Assembly (NCBI GenBank): GCA_900316015.1
Contig: ONBG01000029.1
Span: forward strand, 1 to 51,234
Direction of reading: 5' to 3'
Source of the DNA: an uncultured Prevotella sp.
GTDB taxonomy: Bacteria; Bacteroidota; Bacteroidia; Bacteroidales; Bacteroidaceae
DNA length: 51,234 nt
Part shown: positions 35,601 to 43,740 of the stretch, in pieces
Numbering within the stretch: position 1 is the stretch's first letter
Layout: each line of letters begins with the position of its first letter
The notes under the pieces: generated by a model
The model's database searches: none
What the model saw: only the letters and a program-made list of their open reading frames with translations
What the model was told of the DNA's origin: nothing
Program-made: the position numbers and the translations under genes

Positions 35601-35740
35601 TTCTGGATGATAGAAACGCCAATGAGAGGTTCACCTGTAGCATCTTTGACTGTACCATTGGCGACGATTTCCTGTGCCCAAGCCGACACACTGATGATTG
35701 CCAACGCCATTCCGAGCAATGCTCTTTTAAAATGTTTCAT
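32624..35740 (-). CDS. SusC/RagA-family transporter of the fructan locus
   Basis: 1038-residue outer-membrane TonB-dependent transporter. Signal peptide to about residue 22 (SVSAWAQ). Carboxypeptidase-like domain with [24 protein letters not shown], SusC linker [22 protein letters not shown], plug with [39 protein letters not shown], then a barrel ending in LQVGF. It heads the SusC-SusD-GH32 operon, with a promoter at 35786-35793 and a 13-bp regulatory candidate at 35844. It likely imports fructo-oligosaccharides. Confidence 0.95.
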   Translation of the reverse strand: [1038 protein letters not shown]

Positions 35741-35785
35741 ACTGTAGAATTTTAGTTATTATTCCGTTTTAAAGATTTTCGTTGG

Positions 35786-35793
35786 CAAAGATA
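35786..35793 (-). promoter_or_regulatory. Promoter of the fructan SusC operon
   Basis: On the minus strand TATCTTTG, with TTG at 35813-35815 and a 19-bp spacer. Confidence 0.75.
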
Positions 35794-35843
35794 GCGTGAA
35801 ATTGATATAGGTCAATTCAAAGATCTGCTCAGATCATGGGAGA

Positions 35844-35856
35844 ATTGATACATGTA
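35844..35856. promoter_or_regulatory. Candidate regulator site upstream of fructan SusC
   Basis: ATTGATACATGTA on the plus strand. Its exact reverse complement is at 38261-38273, upstream of the permease-fructokinase operon. The core TACATGTA is symmetric. Centre is about 60 bp upstream of the -7 element. Candidate site for the hybrid regulator at 38324, by position only. Confidence 0.5.
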
Positions 35857-35933
35857 ACAATTGTCAACTCATCAGTTAAAAATGTAGGGTAGGAAAGGTT
35901 TTTGTCTTCTCCTATGCTGGATGTGTGTAACTA

Positions 35934-35981
35934 AAAACTCTCCCTCAACGATCCAGGAGAAGAATCATGAGGGAGAGTTTT
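35934..35981 (-). terminator. Terminator of the permease-fructokinase operon
   Basis: AAAACTCTCCCTC (35934-35946) and GAGGGAGAGTTTT (35969-35981) are perfect complements. Read on the minus strand the stem is followed by T residues. Confidence 0.9.
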
Positions 35982-35987
35982 CTTTTC

Positions 35988-36869
35988 TTATTTCACGCGT
36001 GCGAGTAGTTGTCCCGGTAGACTGGGCATGGCACCGGGTTGTGTGCAGACGAACGCACTGACTTCTACGGCGAGCTTGTGGGCTTCTTGCAATGGCATCC
36101 CAGAGAGTATGGCTGCGGCAAAGCTGCCTGTAAAGCTGTCGCCAGCACCTACGGTGTCGGCCACTTTCACCTTTGGTGTGGGCTGGTAACTCTCTAAGCC
36201 GGGCGCAAAGACGTAACTGCCATTGGTTCCACAGGTAAGCACGAGCATCTTCAGGTTGTATTTACCGAGGATCAGATAGCACTTGTCCTCGATGTCTAAA
36301 CCTGAATAGCCGAAAAGACGGCTGATAGTTACTAACTCTTCGTCATTGATTTTCAAGATATTACATGCCTTGAGTGATTCTTGGATGACCTCTTTGGTAT
36401 AGAAGTTCTGCCGTAGGTTGATATCAAAGATTTTCAGGCAATCCATCGGTGTGGTGTTCAGGAAACGGTGGATGGTGTCATGCGAGATGACATGGCGCTG
36501 GGCCAGGGAACCAAAGCATACGCAACCGCAGTGCTTGGCGACTTCTTCCACTTCTGGGGTGAACGGAATGTTGTCCCATGCCACGTCTCTCTTGATGTCA
36601 TAGGTAGGTACTCCATCTTCGTCAAGCTCTACCTGTACGGTACCCGTAGGGTAGTCAACGCGTGGCATGATATACTTCAAGTGCTTCTCATCCAGTGCTT
36701 CCACGGTCTGGTCGCCCAGGGCATCGTTTCCGATAGCACTGACGGCATAAGCATGATAACCAAACTGGCTGGCATGATATGCGAAATTTGCAGGTGCGCC
36801 ACCTAATTTCCTGCCTTCGGGAAGGCAATCCCATAAGACCTCTCCGAGGCCGACGATAACTTTATTCAT
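35988..36869 (-). CDS. PfkB-family fructokinase
   Basis: Phosphorylates fructose released from fructan. The 293 residues have the PfkB N-terminal pattern GGAPANFAYHASQFGYHAYAVSAIGNDALGD and the C-terminal signature VKVADTVGAGDSFTGSFAAAIL, with the catalytic aspartate in GAGDS. Length fits ribokinase-like sugar kinases. It lies 18 bp after the permease gene, and the gene set matches the known Bacteroides fructan locus (fructokinase, permease, hybrid sensor). The product would be fructose 6-phosphate by family precedent. Confidence 0.92.
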   Translation of the reverse strand: MNKVIVGLGEVLWDCLPEGRKLGGAPANFAYHASQFGYHAYAVSAIGNDALGDQTVEALDEKHLKYIMPRVDYPTGTVQVELDEDGVPTYDIKRDVAWDNIPFTPEVEEVAKHCGCVCFGSLAQRHVISHDTIHRFLNTTPMDCLKIFDINLRQNFYTKEVIQESLKACNILKINDEELVTISRLFGYSGLDIEDKCYLILGKYNLKMLVLTCGTNGSYVFAPGLESYQPTPKVKVADTVGAGDSFTGSFAAAILSGMPLQEAHKLAVEVSAFVCTQPGAMPSLPGQLLARVK

Positions 36870-36887
36870 GATGTTATAGTTCTATGT

Positions 36888-38066
36888 TTATTTTACGTTT
36901 CTGATATAAGTGAAGAGGTATGCTACGCCAACAGCCATCACGAGCACGGCACCAGCCTGTCCCATGGCATCAGAGGCAAAGCCCATGAGAAGTGGGAAAA
37001 TCGTACCGCCGAAGAGTCCCATGATCATCAGTCCGCTCACCTCGTTTTGCTTCTCTGGAACACTTTGCAGGGCTTGGGCGAAGACGAGTGAGAATACATT
37101 GCTGTTGCCGTAGCCTACAAGGGCGATAGCTGTATAAAGCACAGGCTTTGTGGTACCTATGAAGAGACCGAGCATCGACAGGGCCATCATCGTAATGGAG
37201 ATGATGAAGAAGAGCTTGTTGTTGACGATGCGCAAGAAGAAAGATCCCGTGAAGCATCCGATAGTACGGAATATGAAATACAGTGATGTGGCAAAGGCTG
37301 CATCGTCAAGCGTCATCCCCAAGCGTTCCATGAGAATCTTCGGCGCAGTGGTGTTCGTACCCACGTCGATGCCCACATGGCACATGATGCCAATGAAGCT
37401 CAGGAGCACAATCGGCTTGGCAAGTAACTGGAAACAAGAGGCAAATTGATGGCCAACCGTGGGTGCCGCGCCATTGTCAAATACAGGACCATCCTCGTGG
37501 ATGGGTGTAGAGAGAAGGAGTAAGGAGGCAGCGATGCCGATGATCATATAAATAGGGAAGAGCACGCGCCAGCCCAGTCCTAATGAGGGAATGGCTTGCG
37601 TGGCACCCCATGCAGCGATGTAAGGAGCCATGAAGGAAGCAATGGCCTTGACGAACTGACCGAAAGTGAGGGTAGAAGCTAAATGGCCGCCACGTACTAC
37701 GGTGGCTACCAGTGGGTTGAGCGATGTCTGCATGAGCGCGTTGCCTATGCCCAAGAGCGAGAAGCTGACCAACATCAGGCCAAAGCTCTCGCCAAAAGCG
37801 GGGAGCAATAGCGATACGACGGTGATGAGAAGTGAGAGCAATACCGTTTTCTTACGTCCTATCTTATTCATCAAGACCCCAGTGGGAACAGAGAAGATGA
37901 GAAACCAGAAGAATACCAGTGAGGGGAAAATGTTAGCAGTTGCGTCATTCAGCCCCAGGTCTTTCTTGACATAGTTCGAAGCAATGCCCACCAAGTCTAC
38001 GAATCCCATGGCGAAGAAGCATAGCATGACACTGACGAGTGCCAGTTTGTTGATTTTGTTGTCCAT
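36888..38066 (-). CDS. MFS sugar permease, probable fructose transporter
   Basis: 392-residue inner-membrane protein with about 12 hydrophobic segments, of the FucP/glucose-galactose branch of the MFS. The start NKLALVSVMLCFFAMGFVDLVGIASNYVKKDLGLND and the loop GVLMNKIGRKKTVLLS are typical. It is the first gene of an operon with fructokinase, which supports fructose as substrate. Its promoter region has the same 13-bp candidate regulator site as the SusC operon. Confidence 0.9.
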   Translation of the reverse strand: MDNKINKLALVSVMLCFFAMGFVDLVGIASNYVKKDLGLNDATANIFPSLVFFWFLIFSVPTGVLMNKIGRKKTVLLSLLITVVSLLLPAFGESFGLMLVSFSLLGIGNALMQTSLNPLVATVVRGGHLASTLTFGQFVKAIASFMAPYIAAWGATQAIPSLGLGWRVLFPIYMIIGIAASLLLLSTPIHEDGPVFDNGAAPTVGHQFASCFQLLAKPIVLLSFIGIMCHVGIDVGTNTTAPKILMERLGMTLDDAAFATSLYFIFRTIGCFTGSFFLRIVNNKLFFIISITMMALSMLGLFIGTTKPVLYTAIALVGYGNSNVFSLVFAQALQSVPEKQNEVSGLMIMGLFGGTIFPLLMGFASDAMGQAGAVLVMAVGVAYLFTYIRNVK

Positions 38067-38198
38067 ATCTTTATCAATTTAGGTTTTTATATTTCTTTGT
38101 CGAGCTCAAGGTCGAGTATCCGTTTGGCAGCAGGATGAGAGCCTCTCTCTATTTCTTCCTTTCCTGCCATTTTGGACTCCATGTTACGTTAGTGCCAG

Positions 38199-38206
38199 CA
38201 AAGTTA
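38199..38206 (-). promoter_or_regulatory. Promoter of the permease-fructokinase operon
   Basis: On the minus strand TAACTTTG. No TTG at the usual spacing, which fits an activator-dependent promoter. The leader would be about 125 nt. Confidence 0.5.
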
Positions 38207-38260
38207 TAAAAAAGGAGCTTTCAAGGAGTAATACTTTCTTTCAATTGATATAACATTTTG

Positions 38261-38273
38261 TACATGTATCAAT
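38261..38273. promoter_or_regulatory. Candidate regulator site upstream of the permease operon
   Basis: TACATGTATCAAT, the exact reverse complement of 35844-35856, centred about 65 bp upstream of the -7 element. A further ATTGATATA lies at 38244 and also at 35801 near the SusC promoter. Confidence 0.5.
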
Positions 38274-38323
38274 ATTTCTATTAATAGAAACAATTGTTGA
38301 GTGGGAGAAGAGCGTAGTCATGA

Positions 38324-40555
38324 TCATTCCTGGCTTTCCCTTATATCCGTTGGGTACTTGCCAAACTGTTTCTTGAAACAAGAGGAAAAATAGCCTGGTG
38401 TGCCAAAGCCCACTTCGTATGCTACTTCGGCGACGGTCTTGTCGGTAGCCTTTAGCAACTTGTAGGCCCTTTGGAGTCGCATTTCTCGCAATAGTTCCAC
38501 GGGCGACATGCCTGTCATGACCTTTACCTTCCGATAGAGTTGCACCCGACTGATGCCCATTTCCGAGCCGAGGTCATCCATTTTCAGCTTGGCATTGCCC
38601 ATATTTTTGAAGATTGCCTCACGAAGCGTGTCCATGAACCGTTTGTCGGGCGTGCCGAGCATTTCTTCCTGACTGTTGTCAACAGAAGCTGGTGACTCCC
38701 CAGAAGTAAAAATCTCCCTGAGTTTTTGCCGGTTTGCCAATAGGCTGGCGATATGCGCCAGTAGTACTTCCGCGCTGAACGGCTTGGTGAGATACGCATC
38801 CGCGCCCAGGCTGAGTCCTTCTGCCTGTTGCTGTTCTGAGCTCCGAGCCGTGAGCAAGACAACAGGGATGTGGCTTGTCAGGGGATCTGACTTGAGCTTG
38901 TTGCAGAAAGAAAGTCCATCCATGACTGGCATCATCACATCGCTGACGACCAAGTCTGGAATGCTCTCCCTTGCCAACCTCAGTCCACTTTGTCCATCAC
39001 TTGCCTCCAAAACATAGTAACGGTCGAGGAGAAGCGTGCGCAGATATTGCCTCATGTCCTCGTTGTCGTCAACAACGAGTACGGTGGCTAATTCCTCGCT
39101 CTGGTCGCGCACGACAATATCGTGTTGCCCGTCTTGTACCGATCGACGGCTGATGGCATGGGCATCTGTGGGGGACGGTTCTTTGAACATCCTTTGGTTC
39201 TCTTTCTGAAATTTCAAAACGTCAGTGACAAGGTGAAGCAGTTGGTCTGCGTTCCTCCTGACAATGTCAAGCAGATCATGGTCGTTTGTACTCAGGTCCT
39301 TGCTTCCAGCTAATTGGTTCAAGGGACCTGTGATGAGCGTTAGTGGCGTGCGCAGTTGGTGGCTTGCATTGGTATAGAAGAGATTCTGCTCATCACCTAA
39401 CTCTTTGATCCGTCGGTTGGCTCTTCGGGTGACCACGATTGCCCTCCAAGCCAGTACCACTGCAGCCAAAAGGACAAGGGCAAGGGCTAACGATATGAAT
39501 AGCAAGCTACGCTGGGCATGGTAGAGACCGAAATAGTTCTCTAACTTGTTCTGGATCGTAATTAAGTATTCGTTCTGCCGCATCATGGCGTTGGCATTGA
39601 TAGCGATCTCTTCCACGTTTCGTGGAGTTACTACAATGCTCTCGATGATATTCGTGCGCTTGAACGGTTTGTGCTCAAGGATCTTCAGGGCCAATGCAAT
39701 GATCTCCTCTCCGTGTGTAGGATAGATATAGCTGGCAGCGAGCTTGCCTTGTTGGATGGCATTAATGCCCTCGCCAGGCAGGGCATCGATACCAATGAAA
39801 TAGATACCTTTCTCCTTTCCCAATTCCTTTGCAGCCTTGTAAGCCCCTAAGGATGCCAAGTCACTTTGGCAGAACACCACGTCCAAAGACTTTCCTTCTT
39901 GCAACCATTTCTTCGTAATTGCATACGAATCCTCAAATGACCAATTGCTCTCCACATGTCTATAGTCGGCCTCAGGAAAATCCTTCATGACGCTGCTGAA
40001 CCCTTCGTAGCGTTCCCGGTCGGGAGACATCACCAGTCGCCCTGTGATCTCTAACACCACCGGTCGTCGACCTACATGGATGCTGTCCTTGCATAAGCGA
40101 GCGGCATATCTCCCGATGGCCCGTCCCGCCTCCACGTTGTCGCCACCAATATAGGCTGTATAGTTGTTAGAAGAGGTCTTACGCTCAAAAAGAATGACAG
40201 GAATACCTTTTTTCTTGGCACGTTCTATGCAAGAGGAAAGTGGCTCATATTCATTGGGCGAGATGACAAGCAAGTCGACGCCAGCATTGATGAGGCTGTC
40301 AATCTGTTGCCGTTGCCGGTTCGTATTGTTGTCCGCATTGGTAATGCACACCTTCACATCGGTGTCGTAGAGATGCTGAGCCGAGAGCATCTCATTGTTT
40401 ACTTTATCGCGCCAACGCCCCCCTACACATTGTGATACACCTATTTTATATCGATACGACCTGTTGGAAGAGCAGCCAGTGATCATCAGGAAGGTCAACA
40501 TGATGGTCAGATAGAGAACAAGGCGATATCTCTTGCATACGGATAACTTCTTCAT
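38324..40555 (-). CDS. Hybrid two-component regulator lacking the kinase ATPase domain
   Basis: 743 residues from the ATG at 40555 (MKKLSVCKRYRLV); an upstream ATG at 40609 adds 18 residues before the signal. Order: hydrophobic segment (LYLTIMLTFLMITGC), a LacI/RbsB-like periplasmic sugar-binding domain (about 35-330), a membrane helix (about 345-370), a HisKA helix pair with TNASHQLRTPLTLITG (His399), a REC domain with VVSDVMMPVMDG (Asp539), and an AraC helix-turn-helix domain ending FGTPGYFSSCFKKQFGKYP. The histidine and aspartate are only 140 residues apart. There is no N, G1 or G2 box, so the HATPase_c domain is missing in frame. Adjacent to the fructan genes; in Bacteroides the matching regulator senses fructose in the periplasm. 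Confidence 0.92.
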   Translation of the reverse strand: MKKLSVCKRYRLVLYLTIMLTFLMITGCSSNRSYRYKIGVSQCVGGRWRDKVNNEMLSAQHLYDTDVKVCITNADNNTNRQRQQIDSLINAGVDLLVISPNEYEPLSSCIERAKKKGIPVILFERKTSSNNYTAYIGGDNVEAGRAIGRYAARLCKDSIHVGRRPVVLEITGRLVMSPDRERYEGFSSVMKDFPEADYRHVESNWSFEDSYAITKKWLQEGKSLDVVFCQSDLASLGAYKAAKELGKEKGIYFIGIDALPGEGINAIQQGKLAASYIYPTHGEEIIALALKILEHKPFKRTNIIESIVVTPRNVEEIAINANAMMRQNEYLITIQNKLENYFGLYHAQRSLLFISLALALVLLAAVVLAWRAIVVTRRANRRIKELGDEQNLFYTNASHQLRTPLTLITGPLNQLAGSKDLSTNDHDLLDIVRRNADQLLHLVTDVLKFQKENQRMFKEPSPTDAHAISRRSVQDGQHDIVVRDQSEELATVLVVDDNEDMRQYLRTLLLDRYYVLEASDGQSGLRLARESIPDLVVSDVMMPVMDGLSFCNKLKSDPLTSHIPVVLLTARSSEQQQAEGLSLGADAYLTKPFSAEVLLAHIASLLANRQKLREIFTSGESPASVDNSQEEMLGTPDKRFMDTLREAIFKNMGNAKLKMDDLGSEMGISRVQLYRKVKVMTGMSPVELLREMRLQRAYKLLKATDKTVAEVAYEVGFGTPGYFSSCFKKQFGKYPTDIRESQE

Positions 40556-40646
40556 TGTTTCATGGATGATTTCGTTTGACACCTTGATTTTCTCATACTT
40601 TCGTTTCACTATGTATGATCATCCACCACGTCAGTGGCAGTCAGGG

Positions 40647-40654
40647 CAAAGATA
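40647..40654 (-). promoter_or_regulatory. Promoter of the hybrid regulator gene
   Basis: TATCTTTG on the minus strand, 92 bp before the chosen start. The -33 element is weak. Confidence 0.5.
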
Positions 40655-40868
40655 GCAATTTAATTGGAAACATCCATCCTTTGTGAAGAAATTTTTCAGT
40701 CATGGTGCAATTTAGCATTTCCAGAGGTCTTGTCCATCAAGTTATTCCGTATGGGCTTACCATCATTTGGGCACTACTTTTCATATTGGGACTTAACATG
40801 ATTACGGTATCGTTGCCCATAATTGTAGAAACCATTCGACAAGATTTGCGGATATGAGAGAAATGTTT

Positions 40869-40876
40869 TATATTTG
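40869..40876 (+). promoter_or_regulatory. Promoter of the metallophosphoesterase gene
   Basis: TATATTTG, with TTTG at 40845-40848 and a 20-bp spacer. The stretch 40660-40845 otherwise shows nothing clear. Confidence 0.75.
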
Positions 40877-40910
40877 CAGGTGAAAAAACAAAATTGCTCA
40901 TGTATATAGA

Positions 40911-42002
40911 ATGAGATTTGCATTCATCATATTTCTGCTCTTACCCATAGCTGGACAGGTCTATGTCATGCTTCGCACTTGGCAGTTGCTGCCCGCCATT
41001 CCAGTGCTTCGCATGGTCGTCGTGGGATTGATGGCTTTGGCTTTCATCATCTTCTTTGTAGCCATGTCGGGTATCATCAACCATTGGTCAATGACCATGG
41101 CAACGGCAGCTTACGAGACGGGCACCTCGTGGCTGATCATCCTGCTCTATCTCTTTCTCGTGTTTCTCTGTTTTGATGTGCTGCGCCTCTGCCATATTCT
41201 CCCGGCGACCGGTTTGCAGGCGAACGGACGGTTGGCGGCGGGATTGGCTATTGTGCTGACGGCACTCTTCTCTTATGCATCTTATCACTACAATGACAAG
41301 AAGCGTGTGGAAATGACAGTAAAAACGAGCAAACCGATCGGTAAAGACTTGAAACTAGTTCTCGTCAGCGATTTGCATTTAGGCTATCACAACCGAAGAG
41401 CCGACCTCCATCGTTGGCTCAGAATGCTCAAAGCCGAGCAACCTGATGCCATACTCATTGGTGGCGACATCATCGACGGCAGCTATCGGCCCGTAGCAGA
41501 AGAGCACATGGCAAAGGAGTTTCGCTCCTTGGGTATCCCTGTTATCGCCTGCTTGGGCAACCACGACTACTACACCGGACTCAGTGCTGATTTACAGTTC
41601 TGTCGGGAGGCGGGTATTAAGGTGCTGCGCGATACCTCGATGACATTCGACGGCATCACCATCGTGGGTCGTGACGACCGCACCAACTCACAGCGCAAGC
41701 CGCTCAGCGACATCTTGCAGGGTACTGACAAGAACAGTTTTATGCTGGAACTCGACCATCAGCCCTATCACTTGGAAGAAGCCGTAAAGAATGGTATCGA
41801 CTTTGAGTTTGCAGGACATACTCACTACGGACAGGTATGGCCCATCAATTGGATTACCAACGCTGTCTATGAAGATGCCTTCGGACCACTGCGCAAAGGA
41901 CATACCAACTATTACGTCAGTTCGGGTCTCGGTATTTGGGGTGCCAAGTTCCGCATCGGCACGCAATCGGAATATCTCGTACTGAACATCAAAAGACAAT
42001 AA
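40911..42002 (+). CDS. Membrane-anchored metallophosphoesterase
   Basis: 363 residues. About four N-terminal hydrophobic helices (residues 1-130) are followed by a calcineurin-like phosphoesterase domain with all metal blocks: VLVSDLHLGYH, IGGDIIDG, CLGNHDYY and FAGHTHYGQVWP. This is the layout of the YkuE/YaeI-type enzymes, some of which act on lipids such as UDP-diacylglucosamine or on nucleotides. Substrate unknown. The gene after it, a broken alcohol dehydrogenase, starts 52 bp downstream. Confidence 0.9.
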   Translation: MRFAFIIFLLLPIAGQVYVMLRTWQLLPAIPVLRMVVVGLMALAFIIFFVAMSGIINHWSMTMATAAYETGTSWLIILLYLFLVFLCFDVLRLCHILPATGLQANGRLAAGLAIVLTALFSYASYHYNDKKRVEMTVKTSKPIGKDLKLVLVSDLHLGYHNRRADLHRWLRMLKAEQPDAILIGGDIIDGSYRPVAEEHMAKEFRSLGIPVIACLGNHDYYTGLSADLQFCREAGIKVLRDTSMTFDGITIVGRDDRTNSQRKPLSDILQGTDKNSFMLELDHQPYHLEEAVKNGIDFEFAGHTHYGQVWPINWITNAVYEDAFGPLRKGHTNYYVSSGLGIWGAKFRIGTQSEYLVLNIKRQ

Positions 42003-42054
42003 CATCATACACCTATATATAGGTATCATAATAACCCCTTTAATCATCAACAAC

Positions 42055-43142
42055 ATGAAAGGAAATTTCGTTTATCACAATCCGACCAAACTCTATTTTG
42101 GTCCCGACAGTCTCAATGGACTGAAAGAAGAACTGAAGAAATACGGCCCCAACATCATGCTCAACTATCCGGCGTGATGTCGAACCCCACGCTGGCCAAG
42201 CTGCGCGAGGGCGTGGACATCGCCCGCAAGCATCAGGTCGACCTCATCCTTGCCGTGGGTGGCGGCAGCGTGTGCGACTACTCCAAGGCTGTGGCAGCAT
42301 GCGCTCACTACGAAGGCGACTATTGGGACGCTTTCTATCTGAAACAGCAGAACCCACCACAGGGTCAACAGATTCTGCCCGTGGCATGCGTGCTGACGAT
42401 GGCTGGAACCGGTAGTGAGATGAATGCCGGAACCGTCATCACCGATGCCGACACCAAGCTGAAGGTGGGCCATGTCTACGACGAGCGGCTCCTGCCACAG
42501 TTCTCCATCCTCAACCCCAACTTCACGCTGACCGTGCCCGTAGAGCAGATGAAGGCTGGTATCTTCGACATCATGAGCCACATCCTGGAGCAATACTTCT
42601 CCGATGACGACGACAACACATCGGACTATCTCTCTGAGGGTCTCATGCACGGACTCATCGTTGCAGCCCGCAAAGCCGTAAAGGATCCGCAGGACTATGA
42701 AGCCCGCAGCAACATCATGTGGACTGCCACATGGGCACTCAACGGACTCATCAACAAGGGCAAGAAAGAGGACTGGGAAGTGCACATGATCGGACACTCT
42801 GTTGGTGCCTGGACACATGCGCCCCACGGCTATACACTTGCTGCCGTGTCGCTGGCTTACTATCGTAAGATCATGAAATTTGGACTGAAGAAATTCGTGC
42901 GCTTTGCTGAAAACATGTGGGGCGTCAGTCCGCAGGGTAAGACCGACGAGCAGATTGCCTACGAGGGTCTCGACGCGTTGAAGGCTTGGATGCAGGAGAT
43001 TGGATTGCCGCTGACATTGAAAGAGATTGGTACCACCGACGACATGCTCGATGGCATCGCCCGCGGCACTTTCCTCCTTGATGCTGGTTATCATCAGCTC
43101 ACCCACGACGAACTCATGGAGGTGCTCCACGAGAGTATGTAA
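42055..43142 (+). pseudogene. Iron-containing alcohol dehydrogenase, broken by internal deletion
   Basis: The start MKGNFVYHNPTKLYFGPDSL runs 40 codons to a TGA at 42175. The remainder resumes in another frame at 42168 with SGVMSNPTLAKLREGVDIARK and continues to 43142. Family members (YqhD/BDH type) have about 28 residues, including the GGGS turn, between LxxYGGGS and xxPNP. Here they are gone, so a deletion of about 80-90 bp also shifted the frame. Later blocks are intact: AVGGGSVCDYSKAVAA, the metal-site histidines in IFDIMSHILEQYF, and MIGHSVGAWTHAPHGYTLA. The downstream fragment has a GTG/ATG start at 42174 but would lack the nucleotide-binding edge. Probably inactive, or an assembly error. 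Confidence 0.85.
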
Positions 43143-43151
43143 AGATTGACA

Positions 43152-43580
43152 ATGACTTATCAACAACTCGACCTCTTCGCTACTGACGACGAAGAGGAGG
43201 AAATAAAGAAAGAGGTGGAGGGCATAGACCTTTCACCTCTTTTTGAGCGACTGGCTAAGAGTCAGTTTCGCAGCTCGTTTTATCTCACTTCCAAGGACAA
43301 GGTCTATATCCAAGACAAAGGGTGGGAAAAGATAGAGCAGGGCACGCGAGAGACCATAGCCCGGCGGTTGGCTCCTGCCTTCATTGCTAACGACGGCAGG
43401 CAGACACCTATGCGCCATGGCATCTTTCCACCTTTCATCGCCCAGCACGCCACTGGATGCTGTTGTCGTGGATGCTTGGAGAAGTGGCATGGTATTCCCA
43501 AGGGTCGTCCGCTGACAATGCGTGAGCAAATCTATCTCACGCGCGTCGTCATAGAATGGCTGCGACAGCATGATGTGTAG
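43152..43580 (+). CDS. DUF4186-family protein
   Basis: 142 residues from the ATG at 43152. The stretch LFERLAKSQFRSSFYLTSKDKVYIQDKGWEKI is followed by RLAPAFIANDGRQTPMRHGIFPPFIAQHATGCCCRGCLEKWHGIPKGRPL, the conserved core of DUF4186. The Cys-Cys-Cys-x-x-Cys cluster with nearby histidines suggests metal binding. Function unknown. It lies 9 bp after the alcohol dehydrogenase remnant and may share its transcript. Confidence 0.85.
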   Translation: MTYQQLDLFATDDEEEEIKKEVEGIDLSPLFERLAKSQFRSSFYLTSKDKVYIQDKGWEKIEQGTRETIARRLAPAFIANDGRQTPMRHGIFPPFIAQHATGCCCRGCLEKWHGIPKGRPLTMREQIYLTRVVIEWLRQHDV

Positions 43581-43698
43581 TGACCAGAGCAAATATCAGA
43601 ACAGTTTCATCTGGTTGTCGAGACTCTTGTTTTGAAAGATGATGATGTGCAATTGAACGTTTAACTCGACTACTCTTGCTTTTCTCAAATAAAAAGAT

Positions 43699-43706
43699 TA
43701 TCTTTG
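43699..43706 (+). promoter_or_regulatory. Promoter of the nitroreductase gene
   Basis: TATCTTTG with a TTG 20 bp upstream. Confidence 0.75.
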
Positions 43707-43740
43707 GACCCAAATCTGAAACGTTAAGTGGATATTGACT

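Noticed and set aside
42165-43166. 333-codon open frame on the minus strand
   Set aside because: Antisense to the alcohol dehydrogenase, with histidine- and valine-rich composition typical of a shadow frame.
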